64,000 nucleotides of DNA from the NCBI GenBank assembly GCA_947381435.1, contig CANCVE010000007.1:1-64000 (forward strand), read 5' to 3'. The position numbers and the translations under genes were made by a program. The stretch comes from Chitinophagaceae bacterium (GTDB lineage Bacteria > Bacteroidota > Bacteroidia > Chitinophagales > Chitinophagaceae). Positions within the stretch are counted from its first letter, which is position 1; the number at the start of each line of letters is the position of its first letter. Shown here piece by piece: positions 21,751 through 31,040 of the stretch. The notes under the pieces were generated by a model, which saw only the letters and a program-made list of their open reading frames with translations, ran no database searches and had not been told where the DNA came from.

Positions 21751-23097
21751 ATGAAGTTTCCCTATTCATATTTATTAATGTGTTTGATATCAGCACTGGC
21801 AATCAACAGAACTAACGCTCAAAAAAGTGTTGCAACTTCAAACCTCGAGGCGGACATGGAGCGCTCTTCTGTATTAATGCCGTGGGATGACGCAGATAAA
21901 CGCATTAAGGAAAATATATTTGTTAAAGTAATTGCCAGTAAAAAAATTTGCTTTGTTGGAGAACCATTGTTGGTTACGTATAAACTATTTACACGACTTC
22001 AATCGCATTCTAAGATTATTGATGCTCCTGCATTTTCAGGTTGCAGTGTGATTGAAATGACCACAAACGATCTAAAAGAGGAAAAGGAAATTATAAACGG
22101 CAAACTTTTCAAGACATTCGTAATAAGAAAAGTACAGGTGTTGCCTTTACAAGAAGGACCACTTACCCTTGGAGAAGTAGCGGTAGACAATAATATTAAC
22201 TTTTACCAGACAACAAATGGCAGACTAGCAAGAACAGAAAAACAAGCAAGATTGGTTAATGCACCGCTAGTGATTACTGTAAAACCTCTTCCTACAGATA
22301 GCACCAAACCAACTATTTCAGCAGTGATTGGCAAATTCTTTATGATTGGAAAAGTTGCTAAATCTGTCGATACCGCAAACGACAATAACTCGCTAGAACT
22401 CATAATAACGGGCAGCGGCAACTTCATGAATATGTCTTGTCCATCAGTTCAATGGCCAAATGGCATCCAAGCTTACGAGCCAAAAGTGACGGAGATGTTA
22501 GATAAGTTAGCCTTCCCTGTATTGGGTGAAAAGAAATTTATTATTCCATTTACCTGCAAACATCAAGGTCAATTTAGTATTCCAGCAATAAGTTTTACCT
22601 ATTTTGATGCAGATTCTGGTCGATATGTATCTTCAACTATTGATAGTATTCAACTTAAGGTGCTTGCAGAAGTGCCAATAATTGATCCAGAAAAGGTATC
22701 AGATGGCATTACCAATATTAAGTATTTATGGATCATACCCGTTATTGCGGCAATAGTGGGACTAATATTAATTTATTTCTCATACAAAAAAAGGAATAAA
22801 TTTAATCCAACTACTATAATAGCAAATTATGAAAAAGTTATTGATAAAAAGAATGCTATAGCCGAAAGTAGGGTTATCTATCACGAGAAACTGGCGCTAT
22901 TAGCTTTGAATAAAAATGAAACCAACTTTTACAAGGATGCAAAAGAATTAGCCACCTATCTATTACAAAGCAATATAAATGATGATAAAAAACAACTAAA
23001 TGAAGTTATCGCATTATGCAATGAAGCCTTGTACGCTTTTAGAGATAGCGACAGAGAACATATTTTAACGATACTTAGTTTTATTACAATCGATTAG
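21751..23097 (+). CDS. BatD-like membrane protein
   Basis: A 448-residue protein with a signal peptide (1-23), an extracytoplasmic beta-rich region made of BatD-type repeats (FVKVIASKKICFVGEPLLVTY, LPLQEGPLTLGEVAV, GEKKFIIPFTCKHQGQF), and one membrane helix at about 325-345 (IIPVIAAIVGLILIYF). A cytoplasmic helical tail of about 100 residues follows. The Bat (aerotolerance-related) family fits best; members usually sit in batABCDE operons with MoxR and VWA genes, whereas this copy stands alone and is shorter than typical BatD. Function is therefore uncertain. The ATG at 21751 gives a full signal peptide. Confidence 0.7.
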   Translation: MKFPYSYLLMCLISALAINRTNAQKSVATSNLEADMERSSVLMPWDDADKRIKENIFVKVIASKKICFVGEPLLVTYKLFTRLQSHSKIIDAPAFSGCSVIEMTTNDLKEEKEIINGKLFKTFVIRKVQVLPLQEGPLTLGEVAVDNNINFYQTTNGRLARTEKQARLVNAPLVITVKPLPTDSTKPTISAVIGKFFMIGKVAKSVDTANDNNSLELIITGSGNFMNMSCPSVQWPNGIQAYEPKVTEMLDKLAFPVLGEKKFIIPFTCKHQGQFSIPAISFTYFDADSGRYVSSTIDSIQLKVLAEVPIIDPEKVSDGITNIKYLWIIPVIAAIVGLILIYFSYKKRNKFNPTTIIANYEKVIDKKNAIAESRVIYHEKLALLALNKNETNFYKDAKELATYLLQSNINDDKKQLNEVIALCNEALYAFRDSDREHILTILSFITID

Positions 23098-23310
23098 TTA
23101 TTTAAATGGCAATGCTAACATTAGCAGCCTGTCGGCCTGTATTCATTTGTTCACAATAGTGTATCCTATTTTTAATGGTGAGATAGGAGTTATGAATTAA
23201 GAGTGTGAAGCATAAATATTATGACTAAGGCCATTTTTTATTTTGATCCACCTATAGCTATTATCATTTTATCCTAAAATCGACGTTCTTTGTCTAATAT
23301 TAGATATACA

Positions 23311-23415
23311 TCTTTTAATCAAGCTATATTGACTTTTCATCAAGCTTTATTGGCTTTTCATCAAGCTTTATTGTCTTTTCATCAAGTTATATTGACTTTT
23401 GATGTTGCTTTAATG
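23311..23415. repeat. 21-bp tandem array (CTTTTCATCAAGCTTTATTG)
   Basis: Five consecutive 21-bp units. Units 2-4 are nearly identical around CTTTTCATCAAGCTTTATTG; units 1 and 5 have decayed. The array lies in a 656-bp gap upstream of the helicase gene, 150 bp before the second inverted-repeat element. There are no unique spacers, so it is not a CRISPR array. Confidence 0.9.
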
Positions 23416-23567
23416 CTCTAGTGGAGAAAATTGACTGTTGAAATTTGTTAAATAAAAAACGAAAATGCAGCTTTAAAAAATCTATGTCGCATTAGATTTC
23501 ATGGTGCTAGTAATACCTACTAATCTTTTATAATGAGTATTTTTCTAAATTGCTTATTGAATTGAAG

Positions 23568-23659
23568 GGGTGCATAAAAGATTTTCGCTTTTAAGACGTA
23601 TTGATATGCGTCTCTACATTCGCAACATAATTTATAAAGCGAAAAACTTTTATGCGCCC
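23568..23659. mobile_element. 92-bp inverted-repeat element (MITE/REP-like), copy 2
   Basis: Same length and ends as the copy at 19406-19497, with GACGTATTGATATGCGTC inside and TTTATAAAGCG where copy 1 has TTAATAAAGCG. Flanks form GGGG...CCCC. No target duplication is visible here. It ends about 95 bp before the helicase start codon. Confidence 0.75.
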
Positions 23660-23753
23660 CATTTTTACTATCTAGTATTGTAATTCGTACATTTACCCTA
23701 ATTCAAAATCAATTGAACAATCAGGAGGAAATGATTTATACGAAATAAGGAAA

Positions 23754-25517
23754 ATGGAACTTACAAATGAGCAAATAGAGATTATTAATTCAACAGGAAA
23801 TATAAAGATCAACGCTGTTGCTGGCTCTGGGAAAACCACTACCATCATAGAATATGCAAGAACAAGGCCGCATCAAAGTAAAATTCTTTATCTAGCCTTT
23901 AATAAGTCCGTAAAGCAAGAAGCACAAAAGAAGTTTATAGAGAAGGGAATCAACAATGTAAAAGTGCATACTGCCCATTCGCTTGCTTTTGGCCGAATGG
24001 TAATGGGAACTATTTATGAAAATAAGGTAAAGAGAACCGAATATAGAAGCTACGAGATTGCTGAAATATTGGAACTAAGTGGTAATGGCGAAAAACATGC
24101 GGAGTATATAGTTGCCAATCATGTTCAGAAGTTTTTAGCCTATTTCTGCAATAGCAATAAGAAAAATATACAGGAGTTAAACTACCTAGATATTGTTGCC
24201 GATAACAAGGCAAAAGCGTTTGTGAGGAATTTTTATGAATACATAGAAACTGCCACCAAACTGCTTTACGACAAGATGGATAAGGCTGAAATAGAAATAA
24301 CCCACGACTTTTATCTGAAGAAATATCAGTTGTCTAATCCCAAACTAAGGGTCGATTATATACTTTTTGATGAGGGACAGGATGCTTCCCCTGCCATGCT
24401 TGATATATTTTTAAAGCAAGAAGCCACAAAGGTTATTGTGGGCGATGCGCATCAGCAAATATATGCCTGGCGCTTTGCCGTAAACTCTCTAGAACAAGCA
24501 GAGTTTAAGTCGTATAACTTGTCTACAAGCTTTCGGTTTAGTCAGGACATTGCAAACTTGGCCATTGAAATACTTAAATGGAAAAACAATATTGCCGACT
24601 TTAAGCCAATCCCTATTATTGGTAAAGGCATTACAAAAGAAACAGTTACGCAAGCAGTGCTAGCCCGAACCAACTTGGGGCTTTTACAAAAGGCAATCAG
24701 ATATGTTACAGAGAAGAATAAGGTGAAGCAGATTTATTTTGAAGGCAATATCAATTCCTATACTTATGCCGATGATGGGGCATCTCTTTATGATGTTTTG
24801 CATCTTTTCAACAACAAAAATGCTTTTATAAAGGATAAGTTGATTAGGCAAATGAACGATTTGAAAGAACTAGAAGACTATATTGAAAAAACAGAAGATG
24901 TACAACTTGGGATAATGGTGGACATTGTGAAGGAATTTGGCAATGAAATACCGGAAAAGATAAAGGCACTAAAAGATAGGCATGTACTAAATGATGAACG
25001 AGAAAATGCTGAAATAATATTCTCTACCGTTCATAGAAGTAAAGGAATGGAATATGACGCGATAGACCTTGTAGATGATTTTATAACTGAGGAGAGACTG
25101 ATTGATGAACTAGAAAAAGAAGGACACAATATTGGCAAACTAAACGAAGAAATTAACCTTCTATACGTTGCAGTTACTAGAACCAAAAACATAATTCATA
25201 TTCCTTCTACCCTGATGCCTAAAGATTTTCCGGCTTCTCCGCAAATAAAAATTAGAATAATAAAACCAAAAGAAGAAAAAGAAAATGTAGCTACTACCAA
25301 CAGCACATTAAAGAAAGAAAAAGCATATTCTGTAGAAGGTGCACGATTGGTAAATGTAGCAGCGTACAAACCCTGGACGCAAGAATTGGACGAAGAACTA
25401 ACAGAAATGTTCTGCGAAAATGTTTCAATAGAAATAATGGCAAAGCATTTCGGCAGAACATTGGGAGCCATAAAATCAAGGATAGAAAAGCTTGAGTTGG
25501 AAGACCTTTATCGTTGA
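23754..25517 (+). CDS. UvrD/Fbh1-like SF1 helicase with SANT-like C-terminus
   Basis: A 587-residue ATP-dependent DNA helicase. Walker A is AVAGSGKTTT at 21-30. Motif II reads DEGQD where most family members have DEAQD. Motif III is GDAHQQIYAWRF, motif V is STVHRSKGMEYDAI and motif VI is LLYVAVTRTKN. The order and compact size resemble F-box helicase 1/UvrD-like proteins. After a charged linker, residues about 535-580 (KPWTQELDEEL, IAKHFGRTLGAIKSR-like) form a Myb/SANT-like helix-turn-helix, suggesting an extra DNA-binding domain. An AGGAGGAA at 23723-23730 abuts a five-codon frame rather than the main start; AAGG just before 23754 is the likelier binding site. Confidence 0.85.
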   Translation: MELTNEQIEIINSTGNIKINAVAGSGKTTTIIEYARTRPHQSKILYLAFNKSVKQEAQKKFIEKGINNVKVHTAHSLAFGRMVMGTIYENKVKRTEYRSYEIAEILELSGNGEKHAEYIVANHVQKFLAYFCNSNKKNIQELNYLDIVADNKAKAFVRNFYEYIETATKLLYDKMDKAEIEITHDFYLKKYQLSNPKLRVDYILFDEGQDASPAMLDIFLKQEATKVIVGDAHQQIYAWRFAVNSLEQAEFKSYNLSTSFRFSQDIANLAIEILKWKNNIADFKPIPIIGKGITKETVTQAVLARTNLGLLQKAIRYVTEKNKVKQIYFEGNINSYTYADDGASLYDVLHLFNNKNAFIKDKLIRQMNDLKELEDYIEKTEDVQLGIMVDIVKEFGNEIPEKIKALKDRHVLNDERENAEIIFSTVHRSKGMEYDAIDLVDDFITEERLIDELEKEGHNIGKLNEEINLLYVAVTRTKNIIHIPSTLMPKDFPASPQIKIRIIKPKEEKENVATTNSTLKKEKAYSVEGARLVNVAAYKPWTQELDEELTEMFCENVSIEIMAKHFGRTLGAIKSRIEKLELEDLYR

Positions 25518-25578
25518 TCCAATTAGGAATTGCTAGCAACTAATACTAAAACTTCACTTCTTCATATCCTATTCCATA

Positions 25579-26916
25579 TTAACTATTCATCAATTTCCTA
25601 AACCAATAGCCTGAGTTCTTAATGGTTCTTAGTTGCGTTTTAAAATCAACATGTACCAGCCCAAAGCGAACTTTAAAACCTTCTGCCCACTCAAAGTTAT
25701 CCATAAGCGTCCAGGCAAAGTACCCTTTTACTTTTACCCCCTCCCCTTTTGCCCGTAGAAGTGCCTCCAAATAATCTTGAAAGTATTGAATACGTTCTGC
25801 ATCATTTACTACACCATTCACCAAATGATCTTTAAAGAAAGCGCCCCCTTCGGTTATAATAACGTCTTTAACACCTTCGTAAGCACTAAATCTTTTCACC
25901 ATTTTATAAAAACTATCGGCATTAATCTCCCATCCAAAAGCGGTATGAGGCACTTTACGCTTAATAGCAGAAACTTCACTAGCTTGTATGTAAGGAATGA
26001 TCGGATTATGCTTTACTGTAAGTGCAAAATAGTTTTGAATACCAATAAAATCGAAATCAAACTTCATCCTTTCGGTATATTTCCAAGCCTTATTGTGGAG
26101 ATGAATTCTATCTGTCAAATTAAAACCTTCTTCATGCGGATATCCCAATCCCAAAGAGGGTTCAATAAACAACCTATTCAATAGGATATCCATTCTGTTG
26201 GCCGCTTTTACATCAGCCTCCTTATCAGAATAGGGCATAATCTCACTACACGAAAAACAGGTTCCTATATAGGCATCTTTTACCTCAGTCCTAATGATCC
26301 TTCCCCCTTCCGCTTGTGCCATTGCTGCATTATGAACAGCCGGTAGAAAATTGTCAATTCCTAATCTTCCAGGCGCATGTTTTCCAATCATATAGCCCAA
26401 TGTTGTGAATCCCATCGGTTCATTAAGTACAATCCAGTTTTTAACTTTGTCGCCATATTCATGTGCACAGACAGTAACAAATCTAGAAAACCACTTCAAC
26501 ATCAAGTGACTTGTCCATCCACCTTCTTTTTCTAGTTCGTAGGGCAAATCCCAGTGGTAAAGTGTTACAAAAGGTATCATTCCAAGTTCCAGACATTCAT
26601 CTATTACCTTATGATAAAATGCAATGCCAGCCTTATTTACACGACCAGTTCCTTCGGGCAAGATCCTTGTCCAAGAAATAGAGAACCTAAATACTTTAAA
26701 CCCCAATGCCTTTGCTAAGAGAATATCATCTTTATACCGATGATAAAAATCGCATGCGTGTGATGGCTTGTCACCATTCTTTATTTTGCCTTGCTTTCTG
26801 GCAAATACATCCCAAATAGACAGTCCTCGACCATCAATATTATAAGCCCCCTCATTTTGCTGAGCTGCAATAGCTACACCCCATAAAAAATCATTGCCAA
26901 AATCGCTACCTTTCAC
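25579..26916 (-). CDS. GH1 beta-glucosidase
   Basis: A 445-residue cytoplasmic glycoside hydrolase of family 1. The acid/base glutamate is E166 in WIVLNEPM and the nucleophile is E356 in VIITEGGAFF. The usual ITENG is ITEGG here, with the catalytic glutamate kept. FLWGVAIAAQQNEG at the N-terminus and the late WTLMDNFEWAEGF are family signatures for aglycone and sugar recognition. No signal peptide is seen. Likely substrate is a beta-glucoside or related disaccharide; the exact specificity cannot be read. It has no carbohydrate-operon neighbours. Confidence 0.92.
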   Translation of the reverse strand: MKGSDFGNDFLWGVAIAAQQNEGAYNIDGRGLSIWDVFARKQGKIKNGDKPSHACDFYHRYKDDILLAKALGFKVFRFSISWTRILPEGTGRVNKAGIAFYHKVIDECLELGMIPFVTLYHWDLPYELEKEGGWTSHLMLKWFSRFVTVCAHEYGDKVKNWIVLNEPMGFTTLGYMIGKHAPGRLGIDNFLPAVHNAAMAQAEGGRIIRTEVKDAYIGTCFSCSEIMPYSDKEADVKAANRMDILLNRLFIEPSLGLGYPHEEGFNLTDRIHLHNKAWKYTERMKFDFDFIGIQNYFALTVKHNPIIPYIQASEVSAIKRKVPHTAFGWEINADSFYKMVKRFSAYEGVKDVIITEGGAFFKDHLVNGVVNDAERIQYFQDYLEALLRAKGEGVKVKGYFAWTLMDNFEWAEGFKVRFGLVHVDFKTQLRTIKNSGYWFRKLMNS

Positions 26917-27314
26917 AGAATCCCTATTGATTGATAAATAAAAAATGAAAATAAGGGAATAAGGTAAAAGGATATATTAAATAAATGGTTTTTCAGGAGA
27001 ATTTATTTTGCCCAAGTAGACTTATTAATAAATTGCAATATCATTAACATTGAAATATTCACAATGGCATATTATCAGTGAGTTTAAAACATAAAATAAC
27101 TATCTATCCAACTATTGTGATTAAAAAAGTGATAGAAATTAGAAAATTCAATTTTTGTATATCGTTTGTGGATAAAACCCTCTTTCTACTCCCCTATTTT
27201 TAAACGACCTTTGGAGGCGAAAACCAGTTAAAAGTAAGCAGTTACCAGTAAATAATGTAGCGAAATGGCATTTACTGATAACTGCTTACTGATAACTGTC
27301 AACTGAAAGAAATT
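26917..27314. other. 398-bp gap between GH1 gene and dnaE
   Basis: An AT-rich divergent intergenic region that should hold both promoters. I do not see a perfect TAnnTTTG box near either start. Its one clear structure is the long inverted repeat at 27233-27290. Confidence 0.6.
27233..27290. repeat. 20-bp inverted repeat upstream of dnaE
   Basis: AGTAAGCAGTTACCAGTAAA (27233-27252) is complementary to TTTACTGATAACTGCTTACT (27271-27290) at 19 of 20 positions, with an 18-bp loop. It ends 24 bp before the dnaE start, so if transcribed it would fold into a hairpin in the 5' leader. GATAACTG recurs just after it. Confidence 0.85.
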
Positions 27315-30300
27315 ATGTGTCAATTTTCTCATCTTCACGTGCATACCCAGTACTCCCTTTTGGATGGTGCGGCTAACATAAAGGACTTATACAAAAAGGC
27401 TGGCAAGTATAATATGCCTGCCATCGCCATTACCGATCATGGTAATATGTTTGGTGCGTTTGAGTTTGTGGCGCAGGCTTGGAAGGACACTAAAGTAATT
27501 GGCAAGGATGCTAATGGTAAGGATATATTAGCCCCAAAAATAAAACCAATCGTTGGGTGCGAGTTTTATGTGGTGGCTGATAGACATGCAAAAGCATTTA
27601 CCAAAGGTGAGAAAGACCATCGTTACCATCAGGTGCTATTGGCAAAGAATAAACAGGGTTATCAGAACCTGATAAAGCTTACTTCGCTAGGTTATATTGA
27701 GGGAATGTATAGCAAATATCCGCGTATAGATAAGGAACTGATACTTAAATATCATGAAGGATTAATTGCTACCACCTGTTGCATTGGGGCTTATGTGCCG
27801 CAAACCATCTTGCATAAGGATGAGGACGCAGCCGAAAAAGAGTTTAAATGGTGGCTCGATTTGTTTGGTGAAGACTATTATATAGAGATTCAACGCCATG
27901 AAATAAAGGAACAGGAGATAATAAATCAGACTCTTTTAAAGTTTGCCAAGAAGCATAATGTACCTGTTATTGCTACCAATGATAGTCACTACACCAATCA
28001 GGATGATTATAATGCACACGATATCTTGTTGTGTATTAATACAGGCGAAAAGCAAGCTACACCAGGTTTTGACGACTTCGTGAATGATGATACGCTGATT
28101 AAGAACCGCCGATTTAAGTTTCCGAATGACCAGTTTTATTTCAAGACTCCCGACGAAATGAAGAAGCTGTTTAGTGATATACCGGAAAGTATTGACAATA
28201 CAAATATGATTGTTGATAAGGTTGAAACACTGAACCTCAAGAAGGACATCCTATTGCCCAACTTCCCGATACCAGAATCGTTCAAGGTGCATGAAAGCGA
28301 TACGCTTAATCAGTGGGAATACCTTAAACACCTTACCTATGAAGGAGCTAAGGAGCGTTACCACGAAATTAGTAGTGAGGCGCAGGAAAGGATAGACTTT
28401 GAACTTTCTACCATTAAGTTCATGGGGTTTGCAGGTTACTTCCTTATTGTAAGCGACTTTATCAAAGCAGGTCGGGATATGGGCGTGTTTATTGGTCCGG
28501 GTCGTGGATCGGCGGCTGGAAGTGTGGTTGCCTATTGTACTGGTATAACCAATATTGACCCAATTAAATATAACTTACTATTTGAGCGTTTCTTGAATCC
28601 TGACCGTAAGTCGATGCCGGATATTGACACTGACTTTGACGATGAGGGAAGGCAAAGAGTAATGGATTATGTGGTGCAGAAGTATGGCAAGTCGCAGGTG
28701 GCACAGATTATTACTTATGGCACGATGGCTGCCAAGAGTAGTATTGCCGATGTGGCGCGCGTGATGGATTTGCCATTGGCTGAAAGCCGCGCATTGACAA
28801 AGATGGTTCCTGATAAACCAGGTACCGACTTAGGTAGGGTATTGCAAGCACCACTAACCAAGAAAGATGGCGAGAAAAGCTTGGAAGAAAAAGAAGGTCT
28901 GCAACCAGAAGATTTGGATAATGTACGCCAACTAAGAGAGATTTATAAAGGAACGGATATCAGGTCACAAGTACTGCACGAGGCCGAAAGACTGGAAGGA
29001 AGTGTGCGGAATACGGGCATACATGCGGCGGGAATTATCATTGCACCGCAAGATTTGACAGACCTTATTCCGGTTGCTACTTCGAAAGAATCGGAGTTAT
29101 GGCTAACACAGATAGAAGGAAACAGCATTGAAGAAGCTGGGGTAATTAAGATGGACTTTTTGGGATTGAAAACCTTATCCATCCTAAAGACTGCCTTGGA
29201 ATTGATAAAACAAAATCATGGGGATGATATTGTAATTGATGATATTCCATTGGATGATGAGCTTACTTTTCAGTTATATCAAAAGGGAGAAACCAATGCC
29301 ACATTCCAGTTTGAAAGTGTGGGAATGCAGAAGTATCTACGCGAACTTAAGCCCGATAAGTTTGCGGATTTGATTGCGATGAATGCTTTGTACCGCCCCG
29401 GTCCTATTGCCTATATCCCTAAGTTTATATTGCGTAAACATGGTAAAGAAGAGATTACCTACGATGTGGATGATATGGAAGAATACCTAAAGGAGACTTA
29501 CGGTATTACGGTGTATCAGGAACAGGTGATGTTGCTATCGCAGAAGTTGGCAGGGTTTACCAAAGGAGATGCAGACGTTTTGCGTAAGGCTATGGGTAAG
29601 AAACAGATTTCGGTACTTGATAAAATGAAGAAGCAGTTTATTGATGGAGCAACTGCAAAAGGGCATCCAGCAGATAAACTAGAAAAAATATGGACGGATT
29701 GGGAGGCTTTTGCACAGTACGCCTTCAACAAATCGCACAGTACCTGTTACGCCTTTGTGGCTTATCAAACAGGATATTTAAAGGCACATTACCCTAGCGA
29801 ATACATGGCGGCAGTACTTAACCATGCAGGAAGTATTGATAAGATCACTTTCTTTATGGAAGAATGTAAGCGTATGGGAATCAAAGTTTTGGGCCCCGAT
29901 GTTAACGAGTCGTTGAAAGGATTTGCAGTAAACAGTAAAAGACAGATACGATTTGGTTTGGGTGGACTAAAAGGCGCTGGTGATGCGGCAGTTGATTACC
30001 TAATAACTGAACGAAAAAAGAACGGATTATATAAGGATGTATTCGAGTTTAGTGAACGTGTGGTAGGCAAAAGCGTTAATAAGAAATCGTTAGAAACATT
30101 TGCTTATAGCGGTGCTTTCGATTGTTTTCCTGAATTGCACAGAGCACAATACTTTTATGTTGCAGATGGGGATAGGACATCAGGACTGGAAAAGATAATT
30201 AACTACGGGCAATCAAAACTGTCTGCAGAAGCAACAACAGGAAGTAGCTTGTTTGGCGATTTACCTACAGCAATGGATGTCCCCAAACCTAAGATTGCTC

Positions 30301-30989
30301 CTTGTGAAGAATGGAATCTCACTGAAAAGCTGGACCACGAAAAAGAAGTAACGGGCATGTTTATGAGTGGGCATCCTTTGGATAATTATCGATTTGAATT
30401 GAGGCATTACGGTATTATGTCTTTAGCTGACTTCAATGAAATAAAGGAAAGTTTGACACTTTCACAAAATAATGCAGGGAAGAACTTTAAGTTAGCCGGA
30501 CTAGTATCTGGCGCACAACACAGAACAACCAAGACAGGTAAAAACTTCGGAATACTAGCCATTGAGGATTATACTGGCAAAACAGAACTTGCTTTGTTTG
30601 GTGAAGATTATCAACGATACAAACAATACTTAGATCTTGGCAGAAGTGTATTGGCAACAGGGACTTTTAAAGCACCTTGGAAAGAAGGGGCAGCTTATGA
30701 ATTTAAAATTAGCACCATGACACTCTTGGAAACTGCGAAACAAACAATGACTAAGAATGTGGAAATAAATATAAAGCCTGCTGCAATATCCAAAGACTTT
30801 GTTGATTTCATAACGCAAAACATCAAAAGTAATCCAGGTAAATCGTCACTTCGCTTTCATGTTTATGAACCAGAAGAAGACTTGAAGGTAAGCCTATTCT
30901 CAAGCGAAAAAGGCTTTACCATGAATGATGATATGGCAGAGTTTCTACTCAACAATCTGGATGTAGAAGTAAGTGTAGGGCTAGCTTAG
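27315..30989 (+). CDS. dnaE: DNA polymerase III alpha subunit
   Basis: A 1224-residue replicative polymerase. An N-terminal PHP domain starts with FSHLHVHTQYSLLDGA. The polymerase active site includes GPGRGSAAGS and the acidic PDIDTDFDDEGR. NTGIHAAGIIIA, ALYRPGP and KSHSTCYAFVAYQT follow in the palm and fingers region. A tandem HhH and OB-fold (FKLAGLVSGAQHRTTKTGK) make up the C-terminus. Size and order are those of DnaE1-type Pol III alpha. It is transcribed alone, with a 20-bp inverted repeat just upstream. Confidence 0.97.
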   Translation: MCQFSHLHVHTQYSLLDGAANIKDLYKKAGKYNMPAIAITDHGNMFGAFEFVAQAWKDTKVIGKDANGKDILAPKIKPIVGCEFYVVADRHAKAFTKGEKDHRYHQVLLAKNKQGYQNLIKLTSLGYIEGMYSKYPRIDKELILKYHEGLIATTCCIGAYVPQTILHKDEDAAEKEFKWWLDLFGEDYYIEIQRHEIKEQEIINQTLLKFAKKHNVPVIATNDSHYTNQDDYNAHDILLCINTGEKQATPGFDDFVNDDTLIKNRRFKFPNDQFYFKTPDEMKKLFSDIPESIDNTNMIVDKVETLNLKKDILLPNFPIPESFKVHESDTLNQWEYLKHLTYEGAKERYHEISSEAQERIDFELSTIKFMGFAGYFLIVSDFIKAGRDMGVFIGPGRGSAAGSVVAYCTGITNIDPIKYNLLFERFLNPDRKSMPDIDTDFDDEGRQRVMDYVVQKYGKSQVAQIITYGTMAAKSSIADVARVMDLPLAESRALTKMVPDKPGTDLGRVLQAPLTKKDGEKSLEEKEGLQPEDLDNVRQLREIYKGTDIRSQVLHEAERLEGSVRNTGIHAAGIIIAPQDLTDLIPVATSKESELWLTQIEGNSIEEAGVIKMDFLGLKTLSILKTALELIKQNHGDDIVIDDIPLDDELTFQLYQKGETNATFQFESVGMQKYLRELKPDKFADLIAMNALYRPGPIAYIPKFILRKHGKEEITYDVDDMEEYLKETYGITVYQEQVMLLSQKLAGFTKGDADVLRKAMGKKQISVLDKMKKQFIDGATAKGHPADKLEKIWTDWEAFAQYAFNKSHSTCYAFVAYQTGYLKAHYPSEYMAAVLNHAGSIDKITFFMEECKRMGIKVLGPDVNESLKGFAVNSKRQIRFGLGGLKGAGDAAVDYLITERKKNGLYKDVFEFSERVVGKSVNKKSLETFAYSGAFDCFPELHRAQYFYVADGDRTSGLEKIINYGQSKLSAEATTGSSLFGDLPTAMDVPKPKIAPCEEWNLTEKLDHEKEVTGMFMSGHPLDNYRFELRHYGIMSLADFNEIKESLTLSQNNAGKNFKLAGLVSGAQHRTTKTGKNFGILAIEDYTGKTELALFGEDYQRYKQYLDLGRSVLATGTFKAPWKEGAAYEFKISTMTLLETAKQTMTKNVEINIKPAAISKDFVDFITQNIKSNPGKSSLRFHVYEPEEDLKVSLFSSEKGFTMNDDMAEFLLNNLDVEVSVGLA

Positions 30990-31040
30990 TTATTAGATAG
31001 TAGATATTTTTCACTTTACAAATTAATATCTACTAACTAT

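Noticed and set aside
21591..21815. 74-codon frame overlapping the start of the BatD-like gene
   Set aside because: Out of frame with the clear signal peptide start at 21751, and begins inside the 22-bp array.
23311..23415. CRISPR array
   Set aside because: The 21-bp units abut without unique spacers and there are no cas genes; likewise for the arrays at 10377 and 21408.
23723..23733. AGGAGGAA followed at once by ATG as the helicase start
   Set aside because: That ATG opens a five-codon frame that stops, and the spacing of zero bases is not workable; the helicase frame starts at 23754.
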